From Methanobrevibacter olleyae (GTDB taxonomy: Archaea > Methanobacteriota > Methanobacteria > Methanobacteriales > Methanobacteriaceae): 64,000 bases of DNA. The stretch is from assembly GCF_900114585.1 (NCBI RefSeq), contig NZ_FOTL01000008.1, positions 1 through 64,000 of the forward strand, read 5' to 3'. Positions 27,636-35,581 of this stretch are shown one piece after another. Position 1 is the stretch's first letter, and each line of letters opens with the position of its first letter. The position numbers and the translations under genes were made by a program. The notes beneath the pieces were generated by a model. The model saw only the letters and a program-made list of their open reading frames with translations. It was not told the origin of the DNA and did not search any database.

Positions 27636-28148
27636 ATGAATTGTGAAATATGTGGTAAACCTATGGAAGGTAAGCCTATAAGAACAAAAATTGACGGTTC
27701 AGTTTTAGAAGTTTGTAAAGAATGTTCTAAATTTGGTAGAGTTCAAAAAGACACAGCTCTTGAGAGAAAATTCACCTCAAGAAATAAAAAAGCTAAAAAA
27801 CAAAACCAAAATAAACCTCAAGGAAGTAGAGGGAACATTCAAAGAAGACCTAGAGAAGAAGCAATTGATGAGTTAGCTGAAGATTATAGTAGTATAATTA
27901 GAAAAGCTCGTGAATCTAGAGGCTGGACTAGAGAAGAATTAGGTGCTAAGATTTATGAAAAGGTTTCAGTAATTAATAGGATAGAGTCTGGAAAGATGGA
28001 ACCTGATTTAAAACTTGCTAAAAAATTTGAAAAGACTTTAAATATTGCGTTAATTGAAAAATATGATGCAATGGATTTAGAATCATTTAAAAGTTCTGCA
28101 TCAGGACCAAATACTTTAGGAAGTGTTGTAAAAATAAAAAGAAAATAA
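27636..28148 (+). CDS. mbf1: Multiprotein bridging factor 1 (MBF1)
   Basis: Archaeal MBF1, a conserved DNA-binding or ribosome-associated factor. It has an N-terminal zinc ribbon (CEICGKPM at residue 3, CKEC near 29), a basic Lys/Gln/Asn-rich linker (45-70), and a C-terminal Cro/C1-type helix-turn-helix (residues 85-140; SRGWTREELGAKIYEKVSVINRIESGKMEP). 170 residues is usual. It lies alone, with a TATA element close to its start. Confidence 0.92.
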   Translation: MNCEICGKPMEGKPIRTKIDGSVLEVCKECSKFGRVQKDTALERKFTSRNKKAKKQNQNKPQGSRGNIQRRPREEAIDELAEDYSSIIRKARESRGWTREELGAKIYEKVSVINRIESGKMEPDLKLAKKFEKTLNIALIEKYDAMDLESFKSSASGPNTLGSVVKIKRK

Positions 28149-28612
28149 TCTTACAGTCATTTTTTTATTGTTTTAATTTTTTTATGATTGATTGCATTGT
28201 TTATTAATTGTTTATTAATTGTTTATTGGATTATTTACCTTTATTATTCATATTTATGATTCCTGTCTATGATTCATTTTTATCATCTAATTTATATCAG
28301 TTTCTTTTTTAATTTTTTTTAAAATTTTTTTATTAAATTGTTTTTCTTACCAATATTAAGAAAAACTTTATATATTACTACTTATAAATTATTTTATAAT
28401 CTACGAATATTTAGGTTTTGATAAAAATTATAATAAAAATTAAAGAATTTTGATTAATTTTAATTATTAAAATCTATCTTTTTAATGTGAAATTTCGTTG
28501 TAAAAATATTTAAAAAATTATACAAACTAAGAATTCAAATATAATTTTTAATATAATCTTTAAATTAAAATTTATATTTTAAAATATTATAATCTTAAAG
28601 GAGGAGTATAAT
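28149..28612. other. Intergenic region with PAN promoter
   Basis: About 460 bases. A BRE/TATA pair (AAAAAC followed by TTTATATA at 28367-28374) predicts a start near 28398, leaving a leader of about 210 bases before PAN, long for an archaeon. GTTTATTAATT is tandemly repeated near 28200. No gene or clear RNA is seen. Confidence 0.4.
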
Positions 28613-29887
28613 ATGGAAGATTCTCCAAATGAAGTTCAAAATATTAATAGCTCTGCTAAAATAGAAGAAGTAGAAGAACCTAAAACCCGTGAAGAACTTC
28701 AAAAAGAAGTAGATTTACTTAAAGCAGAAAATACAAAAACTAAACGTAATCTTATGTGGAAAGTTAGAAAGCTTGAAAAAGATAAAATTCTAACTGAAAA
28801 CGAAAAAATACGTTTAGAAAGAGAGTTAAAATCATTAAGAGGTGAAGTAGAAAGATTCAGATCACCTCCGCTTATATTAGCTACTATTACTGAAATTATA
28901 GATGATTCCAGAATGACTGTAAAAAGTAGTACAGGACCAAATTTCCTTATTAATTATTCAAAATTTTTAGATGAAAAATTACTACGTCCTGGTTCTAGAG
29001 TAGCTTTAAATCAACAAACCTTTGGTGTTGTTGAGGTATTACCTTCTGAGAAGGATGCAAATGTTTCTGGAATGGAAATTGAAACTAAACCTGATGTTAC
29101 TTACGACATCATTGGAGGTTTAGATGATCAAATTCTTGAAGTTAAAGAGACAGTAGAATTACCTTTAAAACATCCGGAATTATTTGAAAAAGTTGGTATC
29201 GATCCACCTAAAGGTATTTTGTTATATGGACCACCTGGAACTGGTAAAACATTACTTGCTAAAGCAGTAGCTAATGAAACTAATGCTACATTCATTAAAG
29301 TCGTTGCTTCTGAGTTTGTTAAAAAATACATTGGTGAAGGAGCAAGAATGGTTAGAGAAGTATTTGAGCTTGCTAAAGAAAAAGCACCAAGTATCATATT
29401 TATTGATGAGCTTGATGCAGTTGCTGCACAAAGACTTAAAAGTTCTACCAGTGGAGATAGAGAGGTTCAAAGAACTCTTATGCAATTACTTGCAGAGTTA
29501 GATGGTTTTGAATCTCGTGGAGATATTGGTATTATTGGTGCAACTAATAGGCCAGATATCTTAGATCCAGCTTTACTTAGGCCTGGAAGATTTGACAGAT
29601 TTATTGAAGTTCCAGCTCCAAATGAAGATGGCAGACGTGAAATCTTTAAAATTCATACTAAAAAAATGAATATAGCTCCTGAAGTTAGTATAAATACTTT
29701 AGTTGAACTTACTGATGGTGTTTCTGGTGCTGATTTAAAGGCTATTTGTACAGAAGCTGGTATGTTTGCTATTCGTGAAGAAAGAGACCAAATTTACAGT
29801 AAAGACTTTATGGATGCAATTGATAAAATTATGGGTAAAAATAAAAGTGGTCAATTAAATGAAAATGGTGGAGTGATGTTTGGTTAA
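28613..29887 (+). CDS. pan: Proteasome-activating nucleotidase
   Basis: Hexameric AAA ATPase that unfolds proteins for the archaeal 20S proteasome. It has an N-terminal coiled coil (about residues 20-85), an OB-fold region (88-150), Walker A GPPGTGKT at 206-213, Walker [10 protein letters not shown] near 264, the second region of homology [19 protein letters not shown] near 310, and the arginine fingers of that motif. The 424-residue length is normal. The chain ends MFG; the usual gate-opening tail is hydrophobic-Tyr-any, so tyrosine is replaced by phenylalanine. A strong AGGAGG ribosome-binding site is present. Confidence 0.96.
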   Translation: MEDSPNEVQNINSSAKIEEVEEPKTREELQKEVDLLKAENTKTKRNLMWKVRKLEKDKILTENEKIRLERELKSLRGEVERFRSPPLILATITEIIDDSRMTVKSSTGPNFLINYSKFLDEKLLRPGSRVALNQQTFGVVEVLPSEKDANVSGMEIETKPDVTYDIIGGLDDQILEVKETVELPLKHPELFEKVGIDPPKGILLYGPPGTGKTLLAKAVANETNATFIKVVASEFVKKYIGEGARMVREVFELAKEKAPSIIFIDELDAVAAQRLKSSTSGDREVQRTLMQLLAELDGFESRGDIGIIGATNRPDILDPALLRPGRFDRFIEVPAPNEDGRREIFKIHTKKMNIAPEVSINTLVELTDGVSGADLKAICTEAGMFAIREERDQIYSKDFMDAIDKIMGKNKSGQLNENGGVMFG

Positions 29888-29944
29888 TTCCAAATATTTA
29901 CTTTTTTCTTTTCTTGATTTTATTTTTATTTCATTTTAAATTTT

Positions 29945-30125
29945 ATTTCATAAAGCTTTTAATTTTCTTTTAGTTTTATTTTAGTAAAATTTCATAAAGT
30001 TGGTTTTTAATTTTCTTTTAGTTTTATTTTAGTAAAATTTCATAAAGTTGGTTTTTAATTTTCTTTTAGTTTTATTTTAGTAAAATTTCATAAAGTTGGT
30101 TTTTAATTTTCTTTTAGTAAAATTG
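29945..30125. repeat. 48-bp tandem repeat, more than three copies
   Basis: A 48-base unit containing TTTCATAAAGTTGG and TTTTCTTTTAGTTTTATT is repeated three times almost exactly, with partial units on both sides. It lies directly downstream of PAN and upstream of the box C/D RNA. Copies touch each other without spacers, so this is not a CRISPR array. Confidence 0.75.
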
Positions 30126-30166
30126 ATTTTTTATTTTTTAATATTATTAATTTATTATAATCATAT

Positions 30167-30230
30167 AATGGCCTGTGATGAACCCTATGAGCTCTGATAT
30201 GTGATGAATGATGGGCGATCTGAGGCCATT
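30167..30230 (+). ncRNA. Box C/D guide RNA (2'-O-methylation guide)
   Basis: All four boxes are present in order. Box C GTGATGA is at 30175-30181, box D' CTGA at 30194-30197, box C' GTGATGA at 30201-30207, and box D CTGA at 30220-30223. They are enclosed by a perfect 7 bp terminal stem AATGGCC/GGCCATT (30167-30173 with 30224-30230). The two guide segments are each exactly 12 bases (30182-30193 and 30208-30219), and D' and C' are separated by 3 bases: the compact symmetric archaeal architecture. By the box D plus five rule each guide would direct methylation of a C in targets complementary to ACCCTATGAGCT and ATGATGGGCGAT. I did not identify those targets. The element is far richer in GC than its surroundings. 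Confidence 0.85.
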
Positions 30231-30561
30231 ATTCTATTTTTTTAATGTTTCTTTGAATAACCCTATTTTTTTAGTTTTCCAATATTTTTTTAATTTTAGA
30301 TTATTTCTAATAATTATTTCTAATAGTTTCTAGTTCTAATATATAATTATAACTTATTTTTCTAATTAACAAAACCCTTAATATAAATCATATAATAAAA
30401 TATAAAAAACTTTTATAAACTTTAAGTAAGTGTTTTCTAGTTCTATTAGTGTTTTATCAGAGATTTTATTTGAAATAATTATTTTTTTAAGCTTTATTTT
30501 TTAAAAGTTTATATATATTAGAAAATAGATAGTTATAATTAAAGAATATAGGAGCATTATT

Positions 30562-31422
30562 TTGTCAACTAAATTTAATGAAGAATATTTTCAAGATTTT
30601 CAAGAGGATATTAAATTTTTAATTAATTCGGATATTCGATTGGAAATTTTAGGCTATTTATATAATTCTTCAGCTTCAATAAAAGAGATAGAAGAGAGAA
30701 CTAATTTTAGCTATAGTTCTATTTTAGACAATATAAATAAACTAGAACAGAGAAAGTTTATTTTTAGTATAGATGATAAATTCTATTTATATAATAAAAC
30801 AAAACTTAAATTAACAAATATACTTTATTTTAATAAGACCACCAATTTTTTAAGAGATAATTCTGATTTTTTAAACCAGTCTCTTATTGATATAAATATA
30901 GACACTATTAAAGACTTATCTGCCCTTGAAGGTTCTAAATTAATAGAATCTAATAATATTGATTTATTTAAGCCTACTGAGATTTTTCAAGATTCTTTAA
31001 TGGGTTTTAAATTTTTAAAAGGAATATTTCCTTATTTCCATCCTAACCATTATGATATTATTAGTTATTGGATTGATAATGATTGTACTGTAGAATTAAT
31101 TCTTCCTGATGCAGTTTCTGAAGCTGTAAAAAATTTTATTAAAGATTATTTACCTAAAAGTCCGGCTATTAAAAATAAGCATGTCAAATTAAAACCTAAT
31201 GATTCTAATATTCAGTTTGCTTTTACTGTTTCTGATAAATGTTTAGTTTTAGCTTTTTATACAAAAAATGGTCAATTTAATCAAAATGCAGTAATTACTT
31301 CAACTAACCAAGAAGCTATAAATTTTGGATTAAAACTTTTTGAAGAGTATGAAAAATTATGTGGTGATTATGTTTCACTAGATTATATTATTTATCCTGA
31401 TGGAAGGGGGAAAAATTATTAA
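30562..31422 (+). CDS. Winged-helix transcriptional regulator, DUF1724 (FilR1-like)
   Basis: 286 residues. The N-terminal winged helix (about residues 15-80; SDIRLEILGYLYNSSASIKEIEERTNFSYSSILDNINKLEQRKFI) is followed by a ligand-type domain (165-270) of the methanogen DUF1724 family. The start is TTG with AGGAG eight bases upstream. It overlaps the next gene, a relative with the same layout, by 23 bases, so the two are translated together. Target genes are unknown. Confidence 0.8.
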   Translation: MSTKFNEEYFQDFQEDIKFLINSDIRLEILGYLYNSSASIKEIEERTNFSYSSILDNINKLEQRKFIFSIDDKFYLYNKTKLKLTNILYFNKTTNFLRDNSDFLNQSLIDINIDTIKDLSALEGSKLIESNNIDLFKPTEIFQDSLMGFKFLKGIFPYFHPNHYDIISYWIDNDCTVELILPDAVSEAVKNFIKDYLPKSPAIKNKHVKLKPNDSNIQFAFTVSDKCLVLAFYTKNGQFNQNAVITSTNQEAINFGLKLFEEYEKLCGDYVSLDYIIYPDGRGKNY

Positions 31423-32236
31423 TTCTGAATTTTTTGATGGAATAAGTGATTTAGAAGATTTCAATCTATTAAAATTTATAATTACATCTGAGATAAGATT
31501 AAAATTATTATTTAGCTTATATGAATCTACAAAATCAATAAAAGAATTAGAATCTGAGTTTAATAGAAAATCCGCTAATATATCTCGTGGTTTAAATGAA
31601 TTAAAAGGATGTAAATTAATTACCAGATTGCCTGATAAACGTTATGCTATAAGCTCTATAGGTTTTTTACTAGCAAAAAATATAGAGAATTTAATGTATG
31701 ATTGTGAAAGTATCGATTCTAAAAGTGAATTTTGGGAAAATCATTCGATTAAATCTATTCCAAACAGATTTTTAAAGGAGTTATTATTCTTTAATAATTC
31801 AACTTTAGTAAAATCAACAATCACTGAATTTGCAAAGCCTATTAATGTATATTTGGAAAATATTAAAGAATCTACGGAAATTTCTATGATTTTACCAGTA
31901 TACTCTAAAATTTTCATGGATTCTATTAATGAGGCTTTAATTAATCATGGAGGTCATTTAGACTTAATAACTACTAAAAACATTCATGATTTAATATTAA
32001 AATCTGATTCAGATAATTATTTTAAGTCTTTAGTAAGAGATAAAAAAATTAATTATTATATGGTTGATGATTTAGCTAATATATTTTTCACTGCTACAGA
32101 TACCTTTGCTTCATTGTACCTTTTCTTTGATGATGTGGTCTTTGATAGTTCTGAGATGTTATTAATAGAGGATTTATCTAGCTTAAGTGATGCTTATAGG
32201 TTCTATAATTCTTATAAAACTTACATTTTTAAATAA
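31400..32236 (+). CDS. Winged-helix transcriptional regulator, DUF1724-like paralogue
   Basis: 278 residues with the same arrangement as its neighbour: winged helix (about 25-90; TSEIRLKLLFSLYESTKSIKELESEFNRKSANISRGLNELKGCKLI) and a C-terminal sensory-type domain. The start at ATG 31400 lies inside the previous gene. The GGAAGGGGG stretch just after it could serve a later non-standard start, so the N-terminus is uncertain by some ten residues. Sequence similarity between the two is clear in the helix-turn-helix and weak elsewhere, pointing to an old duplication. Confidence 0.75.
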   Translation: MEGGKIINSEFFDGISDLEDFNLLKFIITSEIRLKLLFSLYESTKSIKELESEFNRKSANISRGLNELKGCKLITRLPDKRYAISSIGFLLAKNIENLMYDCESIDSKSEFWENHSIKSIPNRFLKELLFFNNSTLVKSTITEFAKPINVYLENIKESTEISMILPVYSKIFMDSINEALINHGGHLDLITTKNIHDLILKSDSDNYFKSLVRDKKINYYMVDDLANIFFTATDTFASLYLFFDDVVFDSSEMLLIEDLSSLSDAYRFYNSYKTYIFK

Positions 32237-32770
32237 TTTTTTAGTTTTTTACTATTTTTCTTTATAGTCACTTTTAATTTTAGTTATTTTTTTGGCTATT
32301 TTATTTAATTTTTTTCTTATATATTTAAACATTTAATTTATATCATTGGATTGAATTTTTATCATCGACTTGTTTTTTATCATTTGAATCTAAATTTTTT
32401 TCTTTTTATTAGATTTATTACTATTTTCATAATTTTTATTAATATTTTAATTTAATTTCATTTAGATAAAATTTTATCTTAAAGTCTTAAAAATAGTATT
32501 AACTTTATATTTATTCTTTAATTTGATAAATATGTATTGAAAAATAGCAAATTTTATATATAAAATTTATTAAACCTTTATTAAACAAATGTTTATATTA
32601 TTTCTATTATTATTATTTAAATTAGATGGCTTTTATCATATTTTTTTAGAAATAAGTTTTTTTTAAACCAATTTTTAAAAATTTTCTTTTAAAAGTTTTT
32701 TATATATTTTTAGATATTTTAAAACAATAATAGATTTTTATAAACCTTTTGTTTTTATTGAGGTGAAATT
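32237..32770. other. Long upstream region of alcohol dehydrogenase gene
   Basis: About 530 bases without a gene. The first 50 bases are oligo-T rich. Two TATA-like elements lie close to the dehydrogenase: TTTATATATTT (about 32699-32709) and TTTTTATAAA (about 32735-32744). The second predicts a start within about 10 bases of the ATG, which nevertheless has a good GAGGTG site, so the first is more likely. I found no clear operator. Confidence 0.35.
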
Positions 32771-33847
32771 ATGGCAACTTTTAAAGGATTTGCAATGAAA
32801 AAAATTGGTGAAACTGGTTGGGTAGAAAAAGAAGTTCCTGAATGTGGACCTATGGATGCAATTATTAAACCAACTTGTGTATCACCATGTACTTCAGATA
32901 TTCACACTGTGTGGGAAGGAGCTATCGGTGAGAGAACTGATATGGTCTTAGGTCACGAAGCAGTTGGTGAAGTTGTTGAAGTAGGTAGTTTAGTTAAAAA
33001 ATTCAAACCGGGTGATAAAGTAATTGTACCGGCAATTACGCCAGACTGGGATGATGAAGCTTCCCAAAGAGGATTCCCATCACAAACAACTGAACCTCTT
33101 GGTGGTTGGAAATTTTCCAACTTCAAAGATGGTGTATTTGGTGAAAGATTCCATGTAAACATGGCTGATGCAAACTTAACTATTTTGCCTGATGGATTAT
33201 CTGATGAAGCAGCAGTGATGTTAGTAGACATGTGGTCTACTGGTATGATGGGTTCTGAAAACGCTGATATTCCTTTAGGTGGCAGTGTACTTGTTATTGG
33301 TATTGGTGCAGTAGGACTTTCTGCTATTGCAGGTGCTAAATTATTAGGTGCAGGTAGATTATTTGCAGCAGGTACTCGTCCTATATCTGTCGAAGTTGCT
33401 AAAAAATATGGTGCAACTGACATCATTAACTACAGAGAAGGGCCAATTGATGAACAAGTAAGAGAACTTACTGGTGGTGAAGGTGTAGACTCTGTAATTA
33501 TTGCTGGTGGTAACTTAGAAAACACTTGGAAAGAAGCTATTTCCTCTGCAAAAGCAGGAGGAACTGTTTCAAATGTTAACTACCTAAGTGGTGCAGACAA
33601 TGTATTGATTCCACGTGTAGAATGGGGTTGTGGTATGTCTAATATTAGTATCCACAATGGATTATGTCCTGGTGGAGCAGTAAGAATGGAAAGACTTGCT
33701 GACTTAGCTTTATATGGTAGACAAGACCCTGAACTATTAGTTACCCATAAATTTAAAGGTCTCGATAAAATTGAAGATGCTCTATATTTAATGAAAGAAA
33801 AACCTAAAGACTTAATTAAACCTGTTGTAATGCTAGATCTTGATTAA
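32771..33847 (+). CDS. adh: NADP-dependent secondary alcohol dehydrogenase (isopropanol dehydrogenase)
   Basis: Zinc alcohol dehydrogenase of the Thermoanaerobacter/Clostridium secondary-alcohol type; I can align it along its length with the T. brockii enzyme from memory. Catalytic zinc ligands are C40 (SPCTSDIHT), H62-E63 (LGHEAVGEVVEVG) and the Asp in VDMWSTG near 153. Long identical-looking stretches include GWKFSNFKDGVFGE and IPRVEWGCGM. The GTRP motif after the Rossmann fold and the following KKYG tyrosine fit NADP over NAD. It oxidises 2-propanol or similar alcohols. The structural zinc site of horse-type enzymes is absent, as in this subgroup. The F420:NADP reductase follows downstream. 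Confidence 0.92.
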   Translation: MATFKGFAMKKIGETGWVEKEVPECGPMDAIIKPTCVSPCTSDIHTVWEGAIGERTDMVLGHEAVGEVVEVGSLVKKFKPGDKVIVPAITPDWDDEASQRGFPSQTTEPLGGWKFSNFKDGVFGERFHVNMADANLTILPDGLSDEAAVMLVDMWSTGMMGSENADIPLGGSVLVIGIGAVGLSAIAGAKLLGAGRLFAAGTRPISVEVAKKYGATDIINYREGPIDEQVRELTGGEGVDSVIIAGGNLENTWKEAISSAKAGGTVSNVNYLSGADNVLIPRVEWGCGMSNISIHNGLCPGGAVRMERLADLALYGRQDPELLVTHKFKGLDKIEDALYLMKEKPKDLIKPVVMLDLD

Positions 33848-33876
33848 GTTTTTATATGGTGTAAAAATTTTATTTT

Positions 33877-33906
33877 AAAGTAATGGATTTTTCCATTACT
33901 TTTTTT
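33877..33906 (+). terminator. Intrinsic-type terminator after alcohol dehydrogenase
   Basis: A perfect 11 bp stem AAAGTAATGGA/TCCATTACTTT with a four-T loop (33877-33902) is followed directly by T residues. This is the clearest stem-loop plus T-tract in the window and implies that the downstream reductase is mostly transcribed on its own. Confidence 0.7.
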
Positions 33907-34073
33907 AAATTTAGATTATTATTGTATTTTTAATTAAATTTGTTTTTAATTTTTTTGATTAATTGTATTTTTAATTTTTTGATTTAGTGTATTTTTAATT
34001 TAAATAGTTTAAAACGATTTTTATTAATCATTAAATGCTTATATTTGTTTGATTAATTATCTGGGAGGATAAA

Positions 34074-34757
34074 ATGAAAGTTGCAATTATAGGTGGAACT
34101 GGCCCACAAGGTTTAGGAATTGCAAAAAGATTTGCAATTGAAGGTGTTGAAGTTATTGTAGGGTCTCGTAAAGAAGAAAAAGCTTTAACAATTGTTGAAG
34201 AAACTATCGAAGAACTTAAGGATTATGATTTGAATATTGTTGGTATGGCTAATGAAGATGCTGCCAAAGCAGGAGATATTTTAATTCTCACTGTACCATT
34301 ATCAGCTCAAAAACCTACTCTTGAAAGAATTAAAGAATTCTGTGCAGATAAAATTGTGTTGGATGCAACTGTACCTCTTGAAACAGCTATTGGTGGAAAA
34401 CCATTCCGTTTCATTGATCTAATGGAAGGTTCAGCAGCAGAAAGAACCGCAAGTATTCTTGATGGAACTGGTGCAAAAGTAATCTGTGCATTCTGTAATA
34501 TAAGTAACTCTCATTTATCTAATATTCCAAATGATATAGATTGTGATTGCTTAATTGCAGGAGATGATAATGAAGCAAAAGAAGTAGCTACAGAACTTAT
34601 TAACAAACTTCCTGGAGTTAGAACAATTGATACTGGAATTTTAGAAAAATCAAGAGTTATTGAAAAAATCACTCCATTGTTAATTGGATTAAACATTAAA
34701 TATAGATCTCATTATGGGGGACTTAGAATTACTGGAATTCCTCAATTTGAAGATTGA
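34074..34757 (+). CDS. fno: F420-dependent NADP reductase
   Basis: Transfers hydride between NADPH and coenzyme F420. It has the N-terminal IGGTGPQGLGIAKRFA at residue 6, VIVGSRKEEKA near 28 for the NADP phosphate, and the F420-side LILTVPLSAQKPTL near 73 with the CAFCNISNSHLSNI segment near 138. 227 residues matches the family. A strong GGGAGG ribosome-binding site is present. Beside the NADP-linked alcohol dehydrogenase, it would pass electrons from alcohol oxidation to F420H2 for methanogenesis, or run in reverse to supply NADPH. Confidence 0.92.
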   Translation: MKVAIIGGTGPQGLGIAKRFAIEGVEVIVGSRKEEKALTIVEETIEELKDYDLNIVGMANEDAAKAGDILILTVPLSAQKPTLERIKEFCADKIVLDATVPLETAIGGKPFRFIDLMEGSAAERTASILDGTGAKVICAFCNISNSHLSNIPNDIDCDCLIAGDDNEAKEVATELINKLPGVRTIDTGILEKSRVIEKITPLLIGLNIKYRSHYGGLRITGIPQFED

Positions 34758-34782
34758 TTTTAAAACCTAATGTTTTTAGTTA

Positions 34783-34810
34783 TACCAATAGTTTTTGGTA
34801 AAATTTTTTT
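34783..34810 (+). terminator. Terminator after F420-dependent NADP reductase
   Basis: A short inverted repeat TACCAA/TTGGTA (34783-34800) is followed by AAA and a run of eight T residues. Modest on its own, but correctly placed. Confidence 0.45.
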
Positions 34811-34842
34811 TAAGAAAAATTAGATATTTTTTCTCAACCAGG

Positions 34843-34895
34843 TTAAATATTTAGAAAATCACTTTCATATCAAGATAATTTTCTAATATATTTAA
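34843..34895. repeat. Long inverted repeat between fno and monooxygenase gene
   Basis: TTAAATATTTAGAAAAT (34843-34859) is matched by its complement, with one inserted base, at 34878-34895, around an 18-base centre. It lies about 120 bases before the downstream start. It could be an operator, a terminator stem or an RNA structure. Confidence 0.5.
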
Positions 34896-35014
34896 CTTTA
34901 GGATTATTTTATTTGGAAATATTGTTTTTTCATTTTGATTTATCTTTTAAAAAATATTTATTTAGATTTATTAAAATGAAATATATTTGATTATTTTAGT
35001 TAGTTGGTGATTTT

Positions 35015-35311
35015 ATGATAGTTGTTTTAGCAAAAGCAATCCCTAAAGATGAAAAATCTTGTGAAAAAATTGTAGAATTTGCTCAAGATTTAATTGAAAA
35101 CACAAGAAAAGAAGATGGAAATATAGATTATAACTTGTATTCTAATACTGGAGATGGAGTATTATTATTTGTTGAACAATGGGAATCTAAGGAAGTATTA
35201 GGTGCACATTTAGAAACTGAACATTTCATTAAATTTGGAAAAAATATTGCAGATTTAGTTGCTCAAGACCTCATAATTGATGTTTACGAAGCAGAAGCTA
35301 CTGATCTTTAA
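35015..35311 (+). CDS. ABM-family putative quinol monooxygenase
   Basis: 98 residues of the antibiotic-biosynthesis-monooxygenase fold (ferredoxin-like alpha+beta). It opens MIVVLAKAIPKDEKSCEKIVEFAQDLIENTRKEDGNIDYNLY and has the EQWESKEVLGAHLETEHF motif typical of YgiN-like proteins. These are cofactor-free monooxygenases or small-molecule binding proteins. In an anaerobe the role is unclear; protection from oxygen or reactive carbonyls is possible. It lies downstream of fno but is separated by a terminator and an inverted repeat. Confidence 0.85.
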   Translation: MIVVLAKAIPKDEKSCEKIVEFAQDLIENTRKEDGNIDYNLYSNTGDGVLLFVEQWESKEVLGAHLETEHFIKFGKNIADLVAQDLIIDVYEAEATDL

Positions 35312-35319
35312 TTTAATCT

Positions 35320-35450
35320 CTTTTTTATTTTTCTTTTTTTTTTAAGCTTGTAAATGTTTGTATTATTTATTTATCTCTTTTTTTCTTTTTTTTTTAAGCT
35401 TGTAATGTTTGTATTATTTATTTTATCTCTTTTTTTATTTTTTCTTTAAT
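35320..35450. repeat. T-rich tandem repeat, about two copies of 60 bp
   Basis: A unit holding TTTTTTAAGCTTGTAA and TGTTTGTATTATTTATTT occurs twice with small length differences, and begins a third time. It follows the monooxygenase gene and probably includes its termination tracts. Confidence 0.55.
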
Positions 35451-35581
35451 ATACAGGGTGATGATTAAATTAATTATTTTATTTATTGAAATTTTAAAAT
35501 TCTTTTTGTTTTATAAATTCAAAAATATATTGGTGTATATACATAAACTATATTTAAAATAAAAATTATAAATATTTACTA

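Noticed and set aside
29128-29501. Open frames on both strands over the PAN gene
   Set aside because: Shadows of the strongly conserved AAA ATPase coding region.
29945-30125. 48-bp repeats as a possible CRISPR array
   Set aside because: The copies abut each other with no unique spacers, and there are no cas genes in the window.
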